Source: Nymphaea colorata
Lineage: Eukaryota; Streptophyta; Magnoliopsida; Nymphaeales; Nymphaeaceae
Direction of reading: 5' to 3'
Length of the DNA: 64,000 nt
Assembly (NCBI RefSeq): GCF_008831285.2
Contig: NC_045138.2
Span: 19,997,934 to 20,061,933 of the forward strand
Shown: piece by piece, positions 1 through 12,262 of the stretch
How positions within the stretch are numbered: the stretch's first letter is position 1
Layout of the letters: every line of letters starts with the position of its first letter
Program-made: the position numbers and the translations under genes
The notes under the pieces: model-generated
Seen by the model: the letters and a program-made list of their open reading frames with translations, nothing else
What the model was told of the DNA's origin: nothing
Database searches by the model: none

Positions 1-76
1 AAAGCAGCATATTTCTGACAGTAGCGTATATTTATCACTCTTGTTGCCATATCTGGCTCGTCTTGTCCATGTGCAG

Positions 77-1433
77 GTCATGATTCCCTGGGCCTACACT
101 ACATTCATTGATGACCTTACCTATCTTGTTAAATCTAAAGCCATCCCAATGAGCAGGATTGATGATGCAGTTTACCGGATCTTGCGAGTAAAGTTCACAA
201 TGGGCCTTTTTGAAAGGCCCTACGCTGATCACAGTTTGGTTAATGAGCTCGGTAGCCAGGTACATATCACCTAATATAACTAATGACTTGTGACAATCTC
301 GTTCCTATATGAGCGCCAAACAATAAGCAAATTTTGAATTTTCCATGCTGTCACCAGTCTTTGAAATATTCTGACCTCCCATGGTTTTGGTACTTAGAAA
401 ATAAATTAATAATTACTTCCTTAATTGACAGGCTCACAGAGAATTGGCAAGAGAAGCAGTGAGAAAATCACTTGTCTTGCTTAAGAATGGAAAGGAAGGT
501 AGCAAACCTTTATTGCCACTTGACAGGAAGGCTCCAAAAATCCTTGTGGCCGGGACCCATGCCAATAACTTGGGATATCAGTGTGGTGGTTGGACAATTC
601 TATGGCAAGGTGTAACTGTGAATAATGCCACCAGAGGTATGTACATATCCCTACTGATTATGCATTTACATGTCTTCAGCGTTCTTAATTGCTCCATTCG
701 CTTGGATCCTTTTAGTTTGATGTTTTTCTGTATGTCACAATGTTTGGTTTTTCCTTCATATCAGAATCTTGTTCACAGATTAACTTTAACCTATCGCGGT
801 ATGTTCATAACAGTATAACACTATGTTTTTCACAGCAATTTAAATATACTATATGATCTTTACATTGATATTTCTAACTTTAATTTCCCAGTCTCAATGT
901 TTTGATACTTTCTGAAGAGGTCCCAAACTTTTTTCACTTGCGCAGGAACAACTATTCTCAGTGCAGTGAAATCCACAGTGAGCCCCAACACCAAGGTTGT
1001 CTATGAAGAGAATCCTGATGCTGACTTTGTCAAGAGGAATCTATTCTCATATGCTATTGTCGTTGTTGGAGAGATTCCTTATGCCGAATCAATGGGTGAC
1101 AGCAAGAACCTGACCATTATTGACCCCGGTCCTTCTGTGATCCAAAACGTTTGCAGATCCATCAAATGTGTAGTCATCATCATCTCAGGCAGGCCTGTAG
1201 CCATTGAGCCATATGTATCACAAATTGACGCACTGGTTGCCGCATGGTTACCAGGTACAGAAGGCCAAGGAGTTGCAGATGTGCTCTTTGGTGACCATGG
1301 TTTCACAGGAAAGCTGCCACGGACATGGTTTAAGCATGTCGATCAGCTGCCAATGAATGTCGGCGACAAGCACTACGACCCACTTTTCCCATTTGGCTTT
1401 GGCCTGACCACATTCCCTGCAAAGGCTAGTTAG
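77..1433 (+). CDS. GH3 beta-glucosidase / exo-beta-glucanase, C-terminal half (partial)
   Basis: Exons 77-259, 432-636 and 946-1433 (TAG at 1431) give the last 291 residues of a glycoside hydrolase family 3 beta-D-glucan exohydrolase. The 5' part lies left of the window, and bases 1-76 are intron ending in TGTGCAG. Lengths of 183, 205 and 488 nt join in one frame (phases 0 and 1) and equal the last three exons of the complete gene at 23728-26934. Visible motifs are the [11 protein letters not shown] segment, which carries a substrate-sandwiching Trp in the barley enzyme family, and [10 protein letters not shown], whose Glu is the family acid/base. The nucleophile Asp exon is outside the window. 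The family releases glucose from cell-wall beta-glucans in the apoplast. No stops or frameshifts are seen, so the visible part looks intact. Whether the whole gene is functional cannot be judged here. Confidence 0.93.
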
Positions 1434-2560
1434 AGAAAGCGCTGCTAAGTTTCAAAATAGCTATAAGGCATCATTCATGAAAAATTTTGGGATTTATCAA
1501 CAATCGTGAGACAGTATCATTCAGAGCACTTCTACCTTTCATGACTTTGCTTGTGATACTTGAACTATTAGCCTGGACTTCTTGTTCAAGTAAGATGGGT
1601 GCATGTTCCTGAATTTGTCCTCTGATACAGTTGATGCATATCAAAAGCGACCAACATCTGGATTTGTAGAATTCATTTGAATCCATTTTGCTGCTCAAGT
1701 GTCAATTGGGTCTTTGAATTATACCAGAAACTAGATCAGTATGACAAAAATTATGCTCATTTTCTTGCGGCATGAAGTTTAAGTTCAAATGGAACTGGAC
1801 AATAGATAAGTGGTAAAGGACAGTCTGGAGCTCAGGATAGATATTACAGGGTAATAAGTCTAACCTTTCTTGGCAGAACTATGTTTGTCGAACCATTCAG
1901 GTAGATCATTTACAAGCAATTTACGAGTATCTCCAAAACGTTTTCTAGATTTAGATGGCTATGCTTCAGGGCGTGTTAATATAAATTATAAGGGGCCAAT
2001 TCGCAAAACCCATATAAATAGTACAGATAATAAATGTTGATCACTTTCCGCAGAAGAACCAAGGTGTGACGTTCATCATTCCTATTTAGTCTAGGTTTCT
2101 CCGGCACGGTTGAAGTAGATAACTGTTCTTGGGACTGCTTATGAAGATCATTTACTTTTCTCAAATATGTACATGGTTACACCTGCTTGACATAACTAAG
2201 TGGTCATCCTTCTTATGAATCACAAAAGCAGGATATTGGTCCTACCCTGATCATCACCTCATAACATTGCCAGACATGTCTAAATTGCCATCTTCTCTTA
2301 TCTGCATGAAAGAAAAGTGCAGTTCGGTAGTTTGCAAATGTGGGCATTCACAAGAGCCACGGCAAACATATTTCAGCAGAACTATTTATGTTCAACAAAC
2401 AGAAACATCCATCGAAAGAAAAAGAACAGACGTTGGAAAAAGAAAGACAGTCCAAGAGAATATTTCCAAGAAAATTCAGTTTTCATTTAGAATTGGTGTC
2501 CAAGTTGAATGAGAAGTTAGCATTCTTTACAGAGGTCGCCACTCATAAAATGTTATCTAA
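1434..2560. other. 3' flank of the partial GH3 gene, no gene seen
   Basis: This stretch contains the 3' UTR of the partial GH3 gene and unique-looking AT-rich sequence. The open frames are short, lack splice-compatible neighbours and resemble no family I know. I see no repeat ends or RNA gene. Confidence 0.5.
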
Positions 2561-3400
2561 TCTCACCCCCTTCAAATTTTCCAGTATTTTACAATATGTG
2601 AGTTGGATTTTTTGCCAAAAATCTGCATTTTTGCAAGATTATGTTCCTGCCACTTGCATTGACAGTACAACTTTCTCTGCCATCTGCTAAGATCTAATGA
2701 TTCAATGTTGTTGGAATGCTTACTTCGTTGAACGCCGATTTCTTTTGACTGTTCTGATCTGGTCCTGCAAGTGGATGAAGCAATGCGCCAAGCCTCACTA
2801 ATGCATAGATTGTCTTTGTTGAGAGCTGACAATAAGAGCATGACACCATCTTTTGACAAGATCTTGATCTTCCTGTCCTTCTAAAGCTGCAGTTGGATCG
2901 AGATTCTTGAAGGAAATTCCATGAAAATTAGAAGTCTCCTCCTTTTTGACAAATCATGCGGGCACTTTTCCATTTCCTCCTTTCCAGTTATTCTTACATA
3001 CAGAAGGATTGTGGTAATCCAGTTAGCGCCTTTCATCCAAAGTTGAGACGTATATAATTTTTGAGCGTCTTTTAGGCGTATCCCCATTGTTACTAATTGC
3101 TACCTGTTGATTGTTCAGTATATCAGATCTTTTGAATCGCATCCTCAAGCACAGAAAGCAATGAAACTTCACAAATGTAGCAAATAAATCACATGTACAG
3201 TTGGATCAAAGATTTTGCTGCTTAAATCTGCTCCAGCAAGAGCGTTGGACCACCTGCTGTTCTCACGATACAATGCCTCCATACTTTTTCTCCTTTTACG
3301 CAGATCGCATGCAAAGGGAGGTAGAACGAGTTCATTGAAGCATGGACAAGACATTAACCTTGTGCCCATTTTGAATAGTTGGCGATTTCTTATCAGAAAC
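2560..3400 (-). pseudogene. Possible degraded coding remnant, family not recognised
   Basis: On the minus strand several short frames look protein-like but are broken by stops and frame changes. About 3369-3190 reads a lysine/arginine-rich stretch followed by MEALYRENSRWSNALAG. About 2945-2800 reads through KNLDPTAALEGQEDQDLVKR and then meets adjacent TAG and TGA stops. A different frame is open at 2859-2572. Composition is less AT-rich than the flanks. This could be the tail of an old gene or captured fragments. I cannot name the family, and chance open frames remain possible. Confidence 0.22.
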
Positions 3401-3404
3401 TAGA

Positions 3405-5120
3405 AAACGTTTGAATTAAAAGAGAAGACATTGTTAGAGTGTGGAGCATGATCCCTACCTAATAGATTTCCATAATTTCCGGCGAAAATTTTGTTCGGGT
3501 ATTATTGTAATCTTTCTGTTTTGCGATGTTGCCTAATACCCATGTATGGTGTATCGTGAGCAACTGAAAAACCCTGTGCGGCCGTGGAAGAATGAGAACT
3601 TTGGTTTCTGAACCTCCATAAAAATCTGTGTGTTTTCTTTTTTCTACTTCTTTTGTCTTCTTTTTGATACTATGAGTAAGAGAGAGAAAGGGAGCGCCTC
3701 GCTCCTAACATAAATGTCATATTCGTGCCCTAATTAATTGTCTTCTAACAGTTGTTGCGACAATAATAAGAGTTGAAGTATCAAATTAAAACTTTATTTT
3801 AAGACAATTTGATACAAAAACCAGCTCCCCTTGATCCAATCTTTTTAGTTAAGAAATCTCAATCACAAGGAATTTCTTTCCATTTCTCTAATTTTCCAAT
3901 TGTCAATGAACAAACGTCATGATTTTCTTGACACAATAAAAAATAGCGTAATATTTTGCACTTGTAGACACATCTAAATTGATCTTTTTAGTCCCTATGT
4001 AATGTAGTAGATCTCAACCCACTGCTCTTGCTTGCCTGCTTTGTTTATTCTGAAAATACACTAGAAACAAAAATAAAAGAATATGATATATGGATGTTTC
4101 ATCCTTTAAAAATTTTTCAAGTCGTTCAATAATATAGACTTAATTTTGGGTGAGCAAGAGGTTTACAACTCACCGTCGAGAAAGATCCTGAGGTCCCTCC
4201 ATTCCCCTACCTCCACGGACTTGGGCTGCTTTGATTTTTAGCTTGGATATCGTGCTCCATCATAATAAGACGCGGATGCATAATATCCGCTAGAATCGAA
4301 CTAGAAACAGACCTTTAGTCCGACCAGTAAGACAAGTTATTTCAAGAGTCTTCCAATCTATCCTTTCTTCAAACATATTGTGTATTCTAAAAGTTACTCA
4401 AAATTTATTGAATTTTCATACGTCCTTGTCTGTTGAATTTTCATGATATCGTGTTAGAATCCATTTAATTCTCAAGGAATACATCTTTTTTTTTGTTTTT
4501 TAGTCTTATAATTTTTGTTTTCAAAATCTTTGGTAAGGAATGTTCCCAAGTTTATCCACACACATGAACTGTTGGAATATCCCACTCTACTAAAAAACAA
4601 GTATTCTTCTAAATTCTGAATTTTCTTCTTAAATGATTGATATAACACTATTCTTGGGTCTATCCGCATAATGAAATGTCACGATATTGTTGAAGTCAGC
4701 TTTGATAGTAATTGTAATGCCTAGGTCCACAATAGATTTCTGTTTTGACAAACCTTAGCATGCATATAGCAGCTTCAATTCACACTCTAGAATGACTTTG
4801 AACTAGGACCATTAAAAGCGGGTGCCAGATATTTACTGGATGGCTAAACATTAAAATTTGATTGCTTAAAGAACCACAAACCGTCACTAAAGCTCTTGAG
4901 ACAACTTCTTTTAGGGAATAAAACATTAATTTTTATCCATTTAACAACATCTGGCATATTTGAACTTCCCACTTGAAGTATCCCACATAGATGGATAAAC
5001 TCCTAAACATTTCTTAAAATCTTCAATGTATGATGATCATAAAATCCTTTCGCATATACATTTTAAAGTACAAAAATGCCCTTGTAAGGGGCACATGATG
5101 GCTTGTGAGAAACGAGCTCC
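3405..5120. other. AT-rich spacer without recognisable gene
   Basis: Only short random frames are present. I saw no conserved protein motif, no RNA gene and no paired repeat ends. Confidence 0.5.
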
Positions 5121-5125
5121 AGGGC

Positions 5126-5602
5126 TGGGGCTGCACACTAGCTGAGTCATCCCTGTGCATGGCCAGCTCAAGCTAGTCTCGGCTCAAAAAACTCAAGCTC
5201 GAACTTGAGTCATGCTTTTTATAGCAAGCTCAAGCTCAAGCTCGACTCGATTACACAAAATTGAGCTCGAACTCGACTCGTTTAACCCATTTAACTTGAC
5301 GGAGTTAGCTCGTTTAGCATTAACTTGTGTAAGTGTTAACACTCGTATAAGTGTTAACTCGTGTAATTCGTTCAACTCGTGTAACTTGTGAAATTGGTTT
5401 TGACAATATTATATAGAGTAACAGTTTGCGAGTCGAGTCGAGTATAAACGAGTCGAGTTCATAAAACTCAAACTCGACTCGTTTATCGTTTTGAGTATCT
5501 TTATAAGCTCGAACTAGGCTCGTTTATAAACGAGTCAAGCACGAGCGAAGTTTTTTCGAGCGAGTTTGAGTCGAGCCCGAGTTGGTTTGGCTCTTTGTGA
5601 AG
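5126..5602 (-). repeat. GAGCTCGA-rich hAT-like miniature element, degenerate copy
   Basis: The stretch is dominated by CTCGAGCTCG-like words. Its reverse complement aligns end to end with the element at 10154-10567. Both share the block AACTCGCTCGAAAAAACTT near one end and the block TTTAACCCATTTAACT nearer the other. The left edge retains GGGGCTGCACA, close to the terminal repeat of the 10154 copy, while the right terminus is eroded. It has no coding capacity and is a non-autonomous element. Confidence 0.6.
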
Positions 5603-5639
5603 GCTTACCCAAAGCTCATGACCACAAGGAAACGCACAC

Positions 5640-6340
5640 TGATGTTTTTATGTTTTTTTAATTTCTCAGGTAAATCTTTAAATTTGTTGCAGGAGGATCT
5701 TTTTAGGCAAAACATATGAGCATGTGTATATGTAGGAAAGGTTTTCACCGCATTAACTAGTTGTGTTTGAAAAAAGCATTTCTCCTGGCATGACATTTAT
5801 TATTATTGTTATTATTAATTTAATAAAACTTAAGCTGATTGTGTCACATATTTAATTAAGACTAGATGCGTTTCAAAACCAACGTTTGAATCTTGACAGA
5901 AAACAAATGTGTGAAAGAGACAGCCCACTGCCAATATTTGAGATGTATTTTCTCAGTTTCTCACATGAAAGAGAGAGGGGGAGAGTCCCAACATTTCTTC
6001 TTATTTCAACTGCTTTGGGAATGTTAATGGATCCAATTCAAATGAGATGTACTTTTAATTATATCTGATGAATCCAAATTCGATTGGTTTTTTATTTATG
6101 ACTGAATCTAATTAGTTGTCATTTCTTAAATTTAAATATGATCCGAATTATTAATAGGCCGTCAAATATTTTGTATATCCAACTTGTTTGAATCAAATAT
6201 CCGATTGCAGATTCGAATATGAACTGATTTATTGATAGAATATCGAATTTTGTTCTATATCTAACATTTTGAAAGCAGATATCCAATTTTATTGCCATCT
6301 TAGCCGCCGTCTACTTTTTGCACCAAGTTTAACGTCAATC
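5640..6340 (+). repeat. Diverged partial copy of the 11.1/13.1 kb duplicated segment
   Basis: The words TAGGAAAGGTTTT (near 5732) and GCCGTCTACTTTTTGCA (near 6305) recur in the same order at 11.2-11.64 kb, and in variant form at 13.15-13.36 kb. The intervening sequence is largely different, so this is an older or interrupted third copy. No gene is seen. Confidence 0.4.
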
Positions 6341-6900
6341 AATGCAAAGGCTGCGTCGTCCTTATTGAATCGAGGTTTCTTTATTACGAGTTTGAAAAAG
6401 GAAACCAATTTACAATAATAAACTTGAGAAAGACGAGAAAAAGGTATCTGCATTTATATCGACGCCAATGTTGTCAGCACCGTCTTTTTCACGAATGAAC
6501 CGATTTTCCGGCGACTTTAGAACGTGAAACTTACCTTTCAAATTTAAGAACAGAACAGTATTTTTATATTGTTTTATTTACGTATGGGCCACATAGAAAA
6601 GCCCCATATTCCGGCTGAACCGTTAAATTTCGAGCTAATTATATGTTTGTTCCAACTTATAAAGAAAACTTGTTCGAATCTCTTCGCCATTCATGATTAG
6701 TTTTTTATTAGTTATTTAAATGTAATACTCTCAATAAATGTACGAGATCCAATATGCATGTAAAACCACAATGCACCTAACAATCTTTACAATATTTCAA
6801 ATTATCCTTAATTGAGCTCTGTCGAACTCTGTTAACCTGACTTAGCTTGGCTTATTAAGTAGAGAGGTCAGGCCAAGTTTGGGTTTTAACAAGCCTGCAA
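6340..6900. other. AT-rich spacer, nothing recognised
   Basis: No open frame of note, RNA gene or paired repeat was seen. Confidence 0.5.
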
Positions 6901-6963
6901 ATAGTGGTGGAGCGAGAAGAATTGGTTGCAGGGATATTGTTTAGAAAAACTCTTATTTGGAGG

Positions 6964-7089
<126 letters not shown>

Positions 7090-7277
7090 ATGATTTTAGT
7101 TATCTAAAGTCACACGACCATCTAACCAAGGCTGTCCATCTAAAGCAAATGCATTGAAAGAAAAACTTGTAAACTAATGTTATATGACAAAAATGTTTGT
7201 CACATATTTCTCCTTATTTTTCTCTTAATCGTTCGTCATATTGGATCGAATGATGCAGATTAGATGGCTTGTGACTC

Positions 7278-7383
7278 TTATTTTTACATTGACATCTTTA
7301 AATTGTTTGAACGTCTAGTTATATATATATATATATATAAAATCCGACGTTGAAACAATTTAAAGATGTCAATGTAAAAATAA
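7278..7383. repeat. Foldback (inverted repeat with TA loop)
   Basis: The arms are about 7278-7316 and 7345-7383, roughly 38 bp each with about one mismatch, around a spacer that includes a (TA)n run. The left arm carries ATTGACATCTTTAAATTGTT and the right arm its complement. It is a miniature foldback or a self-pairing transposon remnant and is non-coding. Confidence 0.85.
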
Positions 7384-7419
7384 AGAAATTTTAGGTGGCT
7401 GGTGTAGACAGTTGCCCAA

Positions 7420-7469
7420 ACCAGCCTACATGTGGCCTCATCACACCAGCCTACATGTGGCCTCATCAC
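7420..7469 (+). repeat. Perfect 25-bp tandem duplication
   Basis: A 25-bp unit beginning ACCAGCCTACATGTGGCCTC occurs twice head to tail (7420-7444 and 7445-7469) without a mismatch, which suggests a recent slippage event. Confidence 0.9.
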
Positions 7470-7584
7470 CGACTTAGACTCAAGCCAATACATTGTGAGT
7501 TGTGAGTAAAAGAGAAAAGAAAAACTTTTTTTACAAAGGAGACCCTTAATGGAAAACGGTGAAAAGTGTTTTGGCAAGTTTGAT

Positions 7585-8640
7585 TTTTTCTTTTATTATT
7601 ATTATTAAGCTATGTGAAAGCATATAAATTTTTTCATAATAAGCCCCACACAAAAAAGAGAAAGCTCTAGAAACAACTGCATCCGATAGAGAGGATAAAA
7701 TAGATAAAATCAACTTATATTTTTAATGGGGGAAGTACGTTTTTTAAAGGGCATAGAATAACTGAAGGAATATTATCTCCACTTCCAACCCCGTTGGAGG
7801 ATGCATGAGAAAGGGTGGAACCTTGGGGTCTGAAACTATTAGCAGTGGAAACTTGTCCGGCCAATTGCCCACATAAACCCACACAAATTGTTCATGTACA
7901 TATTAATGTTTCACAGCCATGTGCTTTTTTACATATTGGTATCTTCCAGCCATTTTATTATATATTTGAAGGGTCTAAATTTTTTAAAAAAAAAATAAAA
8001 TTTGGCTACTATTTTAATATTAGTCTCTTGGCTAGAAATTTCTAGCTTGCGGTTGTACCACTCATAAGGAAATAAACGGAGCTGCATGTGGGCTGGTGTC
8101 GACAGTTGCAAACATCATAAGCAAGATAGAGTATGTGATGGACACGATAGGAAGTCTGAATTTGATTGTTTGAATATTGGGAACAAAGTAGGAAAAATAG
8201 AAATCCTAAGTCATAAACAAGAACATCGATTGTGTATCTTCATACGTCAAGAAAGCAACCATGACCATGAGGGAAAGAGAAAAAAAAAATCACATCCAAT
8301 GTGATCGCATTTAATAGCATGAAAGCCCCACCTATTGACGGATTGGCAAATCACAAGAGCAGAAGTATAAAATCATTTTATTTGAATAAGCACAATAAAT
8401 GGATTGAGAACGATGCAAGATCGAATATGAATATGTATAAGTGTGTGTTTCCACATGTTCGTACACGTTATATCTTCCTCTTCTTTTGCTTTTCTCTTTG
8501 AATCTTTGTAATATTTAAGAAGATGCAGTAAGATCTGCAACAAAAGTTGAGCATTTTCTTTAGGCAAAACAAATTACAACATCGTTTCAAGGTGTTGTAC
8601 AAGGGCCAATAATTGTTTAGGCGGTTAAATGCAATTAATT
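7585..8640. other. AT-rich spacer, nothing recognised
   Basis: Short frames only, with homopolymer A runs near 7985 and 8280. I see no feature to support. Confidence 0.5.
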
Positions 8641-8750
8641 TAAAAAAAAAAAGACTGACCTATCAAGTAGATGGTTGTAAAGTTTGCCTTCTCTTATGAA
8701 GATAATGCAGAGCAAGCCATTGGCGCAAGCAAATGAGCAAGTTCTTTCAG

Positions 8751-8798
8751 GACGGTGACGGCGACCGCGATGGTGATGGCGATGGCGACGGCGATGGC
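8751..8798 (+). repeat. Hexanucleotide GAYGGC-type repeat
   Basis: About eight imperfect six-base units (GACGGT, GACGGC, GATGGC and similar) sit in an AT-rich context. They translate to alternating Asp-Gly on the plus strand, but no gene context supports coding. Confidence 0.7.
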
Positions 8799-9468
8799 CC
8801 CAACCTCGTTGACAAGAGAGTTGATGAGTTGGAAAAACTAATTGCAATAAACTGTGGATTTAGAATACATTGGGGAGCGTTTGATTACTTCATATTTAAA
8901 ATCCATGGATTTGATGTGGATCTGATACGGCATGTTTTTGCTCATGTGAAAAAAAAAAAAATCATGGTTTATATATCAAACTAAGGATTTCAAATTTGAC
9001 CTATAATCCATACTTGAAACCCTTAATTTACCTTTCTGCGGGAAAGATCTGATGATTCTGATTTAAGGTCGGACGGGAAAGAATCTGAACTTATGAATAT
9101 TTGGATCTAAAATTCTGAGCATTTAAAATCATTGGCAAGCAAATGCTGCTTCAGTGTTTGTTTAAACAGTAGATTTCTCCTTACCACTGTGGATCCGCGG
9201 CTATTGAGAACAACCTTACAGAAATAATGTGATTAATCAGCATTGAGCATGCGTACGACGGCTTAACTCCACCTAGTTGAGGATGTGTAATTGATGGGCA
9301 ACTCAGTCAAAGCTGGCTCTAATTTAAATCTAAAATTTATAAGTCCTCGAAGATATCCCACAATCTTCAATCATAAATTTGGCGTATCATGCACGCACTA
9401 GTCTATGCATTAATAAAGTGTATTAATATGCAGATTCGCAAAATTTTAACAAATCTTCGATCTAAGGC

Positions 9469-9616
9469 CAGTGGCAGAGCTAGAAAATTTTTTTGGAGGG
9501 GCACTGATTTATAGGTTTTCATACCTAAAGGGGCATGTACATATACAACAAAATAATATTAAACAATCTTACCATTAAAATGAAAAAATATTGAGAAGCT
9601 GGTGGCTCCGTGACTG
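9469..9616. mobile_element. hAT-type miniature element, 148 bp, with 8-bp target duplication
   Basis: The left end is CAGTGGCAGAGCTAG. The reverse complement of the right end is CAGTCACGGAGCCACC. The flanks are TCTAAGGC at 9461-9468 and TCTAAGGC at 9617-9624, a perfect 8-bp target-site duplication. This duplication size and CA-starting termini fit the hAT superfamily. It encodes nothing and is non-autonomous. Related end sequences (RGTGGYGGAGCCA) occur at 6904, 11233 and 28684. Confidence 0.75.
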
Positions 9617-10153
9617 TCTAAGGCAATTTTCAAGTCATTTTAACACACTGGGTGTTATAAATTTCCATGAAAAAACAAGGTTTCATGAAAGATAGTCTGA
9701 ACTACAACTCTCTCTCTCCAAAATGGGAGAAAAAAAAGGTTAGGGATGTAAGTGTCGGCATCTTCAAAACATCCGCCAAAGCCAAATTGGGAGAACATGA
9801 TAAAAATGCAATAGCAAAAAGTAGAGTGCTCAGAAAGCAAAAATGCATCATCATGGATTGAAGTCAACTTTCAGCACCGCTCCTCTTTTTGTCGATACAT
9901 CAATAATTTGGACCATGCTGCGTGAGTACATTTATATGTGTAGGCATTTGCCTAGATGCTTTCATGACCCTTCTTCTTCTTCTACTCATGAACTGTTGGT
10001 TAACCTCAAATCTGGTCTGATTTTAAGAACTTTAGACTTTGGTGATTCAATCAGAGGACCAAATCAACCCTCCTTCCCCCGCCCCATGGATCTAAGGTTG
10101 CTTCAGGACCTGTATTGGAAGCGGGACACTGGTCAATTGAAATGCACTGCATT

Positions 10154-10567
10154 TAGGGCTGCACAAGGAGCTGAGCCAACTCGGGCTCAACTCGAACTCG
10201 CTCGAAAAAACTTAGCTCGTGCTCAACTCGTTTATAAACTAGCAGAGTTCGAGCTTACAAATATACTAGACACGATAAACAAGTCGAGTTCGAGTTTCAG
10301 AAATTTGACTCGTTTATATTCAACTTGACTCGCACCAATGTTCTACCAAAACCAGTTCATGGTATCACTGGTTTTATCTTTTAGGGTAAAAACAAATTTT
10401 TACAAGTTACACAAGTTAAACGAGTTAATGATTACATGAGTTACCGCCTAAACGAGTTAAATGGGTTAAACGAATTGAGTTCGAGTTCGAGTTCGATTTT
10501 GTGTAGTCGAGTCTAGCTTGTTATAAGGAGCTCCACTCGAGCTCGACTCAACTCGCGTGCAGCCCTA
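10154..10567. mobile_element. hAT-like miniature element, GAGCTCGA-rich, 414 bp
   Basis: Perfect 11-bp terminal inverted repeats are TAGGGCTGCAC at 10154-10164 and GTGCAGCCCTA at 10557-10567. The flanking octamers ACTGCATT (10146-10153) and AGTGCATC (10568-10575) match at 6 of 8 positions, which fits a decayed 8-bp target duplication. The interior is full of ACTCGAACTCG and GAGTTCGAG words. An inverted relative is at 5126-5602. The frame open across 9843-10328 merely reads through this element. Confidence 0.75.
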
Positions 10568-11273
10568 AGTGCATCCATCAGTTGCAGTTTAAAAAAGTAG
10601 CATCCATAAGAATCAAAGTGACAACCGGCCTTTTACCGGCATGCTAGCTCCACCAGCTCCTTAGGAAAAGACCTTTAGATTTTTGAAATCCTTCTCTCCA
10701 AATTGGGAGTTGAGGATCAGGTCAAGCAAATGGATCCTTTTTTTTTTTCTCGATTCAAAAATGACCAAACGTATAACCCCAGCAGATTAATTGTGCAATA
10801 TTTCTTATGCGCAAACACGGAAGTGATTTGATCCGTGAAAGGCCGACAATGATGTTGAAGTCACAACCAGCCACCTGCTATTGAGGGGCCTCCCCTCAAA
10901 CCCCGCCCACCCGCGGCGGCTTGTTTGGATTATTTGTTTGATAATGCAACTTTTCTTCACATGGATGTGATTTTTGCAAACCAGTTCTTTGTCTTCAAAA
11001 TTTTGTCAATGGATTTTTTTTTGGATTTTAGTGACGCAAGTCATAGTCATGGATGTCATCACACCAAAATAAAAAATCACCAAGAGGAAAAGCACAGTTA
11101 TGTTTTTGTTTGCTTACGTTTCCTAGGAAAATCTTGAAAATTTTTTCAAGAGATTATTTTACGAAAAAATCATACTTATATATATATATATATATATATG
11201 ATCTGGTAGGAAAGGTTTTTGCCGATTAACATCTAGTGGTGGAGCCAAAAAAAAAAAAATCTAGAGGGTACTC

Positions 11274-11369
11274 ATTCACATATTTATATATCTAAAGGGA
11301 CACTATCTATATAACAAAATAATTCACATATTTATATATCTAAAGGGACACTATCTATATAACAAAATA
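11274..11369 (+). repeat. 48-bp perfect tandem duplication
   Basis: The units 11274-11321 and 11322-11369 both begin ATTCACATATTTATATATCT and are identical. They lie inside the insertion that distinguishes the 11.1 kb segment from its 13.1 kb relative. Confidence 0.9.
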
Positions 11370-11540
11370 AATATTTGAAAAAGTTAACTGCCCACACCAG
11401 CTGATGTGTGACTCTGATCAAGTTTTTGATATAGTTTTGGCTGGAAAAGAGTTTTTATCTTTTGGTTTGAAAAACTTTTTCATGCATTCCAAAACCAACA
11501 ATGTATTTTGTCAGAAAATGACAAGATTCGCATTTAAGCT

Positions 11541-11564
11541 TAGAGAGAGAGAGAGAGAGAGAGA
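11541..11564 (+). repeat. (GA)n microsatellite
   Basis: A run of GA dinucleotides follows AAGCTTA. The same position in the 13.1 kb copy has a shorter GA-rich tract. Confidence 0.8.
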
Positions 11565-12007
11565 AGGCCATGTGAGTGAGACTTACATGTAACTAAATGT
11601 CACATATTTCCTGCAACTCACAGCTGCCGTCTACTTTTTGCACATCTTTGGCGGTAGGTCGCCTTTGCAAACAGGACATGAAGTCGGGGCATGTCCAAGT
11701 TTTAGCAGTGGCGATGGTCCCGGACCATTAAGAGCCAAGACCCTACCTTCTTTACCCATGAGTGGGAGGGGAAATACTTTTATAAAAGTGGACCCTTCAA
11801 GTTGAAAAGTTAAAGCTCACGACCCCTTTTAGGCTACTCTTGTGCATGTGGTACTTTGTACTTCGTGAGGTGAAGCTGGTTATATGTATATATGTATTAT
11901 GTCCTCCAAAAAAAAAAAAAAAATTTATGTATCAAGAGTGTAATGACTAAAATACCCTTGATTGGTAAAAAGGAAATCTTTTTTACATAGCAGTGAGCAA
12001 TTTAAGG

Positions 12008-12262
12008 GTAGCCATCGAGTCGGGTACCTATTATCGGACCTGACTTGGGTTGGGCTAAGCTGGGTCAGCCCAAGAACTTATCAGGTCAGCTCAAACTAGC
12101 TCGAGTTGACCCGGTAACTTATTTTTAATATTATTTTTATTTAGATATTAACATAATTATATATTTTTGTTATAATTAATGATGTTTATATTTTAAATTA
12201 TATTAAATATTTAAGCTATCCAAAACTGACAACTTATTGGGTTGGGCTGGCCGGATGTGCAG
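12008..12262. repeat. Degenerate GC/AT bipartite miniature repeat
   Basis: GC-rich ends with GGGTTGGGC words flank an AT-rich core (12120-12220). The ends TAAGGGTAGCCATC and the reverse complement of GATGTGCAGACTTA match only partly, and no clear target duplication was found. Confidence 0.35.

Larger units (their letters stand above)
11107..11830 (+). repeat. Segmental duplicate, copy A (with insertion)
   Basis: The order of shared words matches 13070-13860: GGAAAATCTTGAAA, a (TA)n run, TAGGAAAG, TGTATTTTGTC, GAAAATGACAAGATTC, a GA-rich run, CTACTTTTTGCA, GTCCAAGTTTTAG and AAATACTTTTATAAAAG. Copy A carries extra sequence at about 11233-11425, beginning with a GTGGTGGAGCCA terminus, that copy B lacks. 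It is non-coding. Confidence 0.75.

Noticed and set aside
9843..10328. 161-codon open frame
   Set aside because: Its second half lies inside the hAT-like element at 10154. There is no domain or splice partner.
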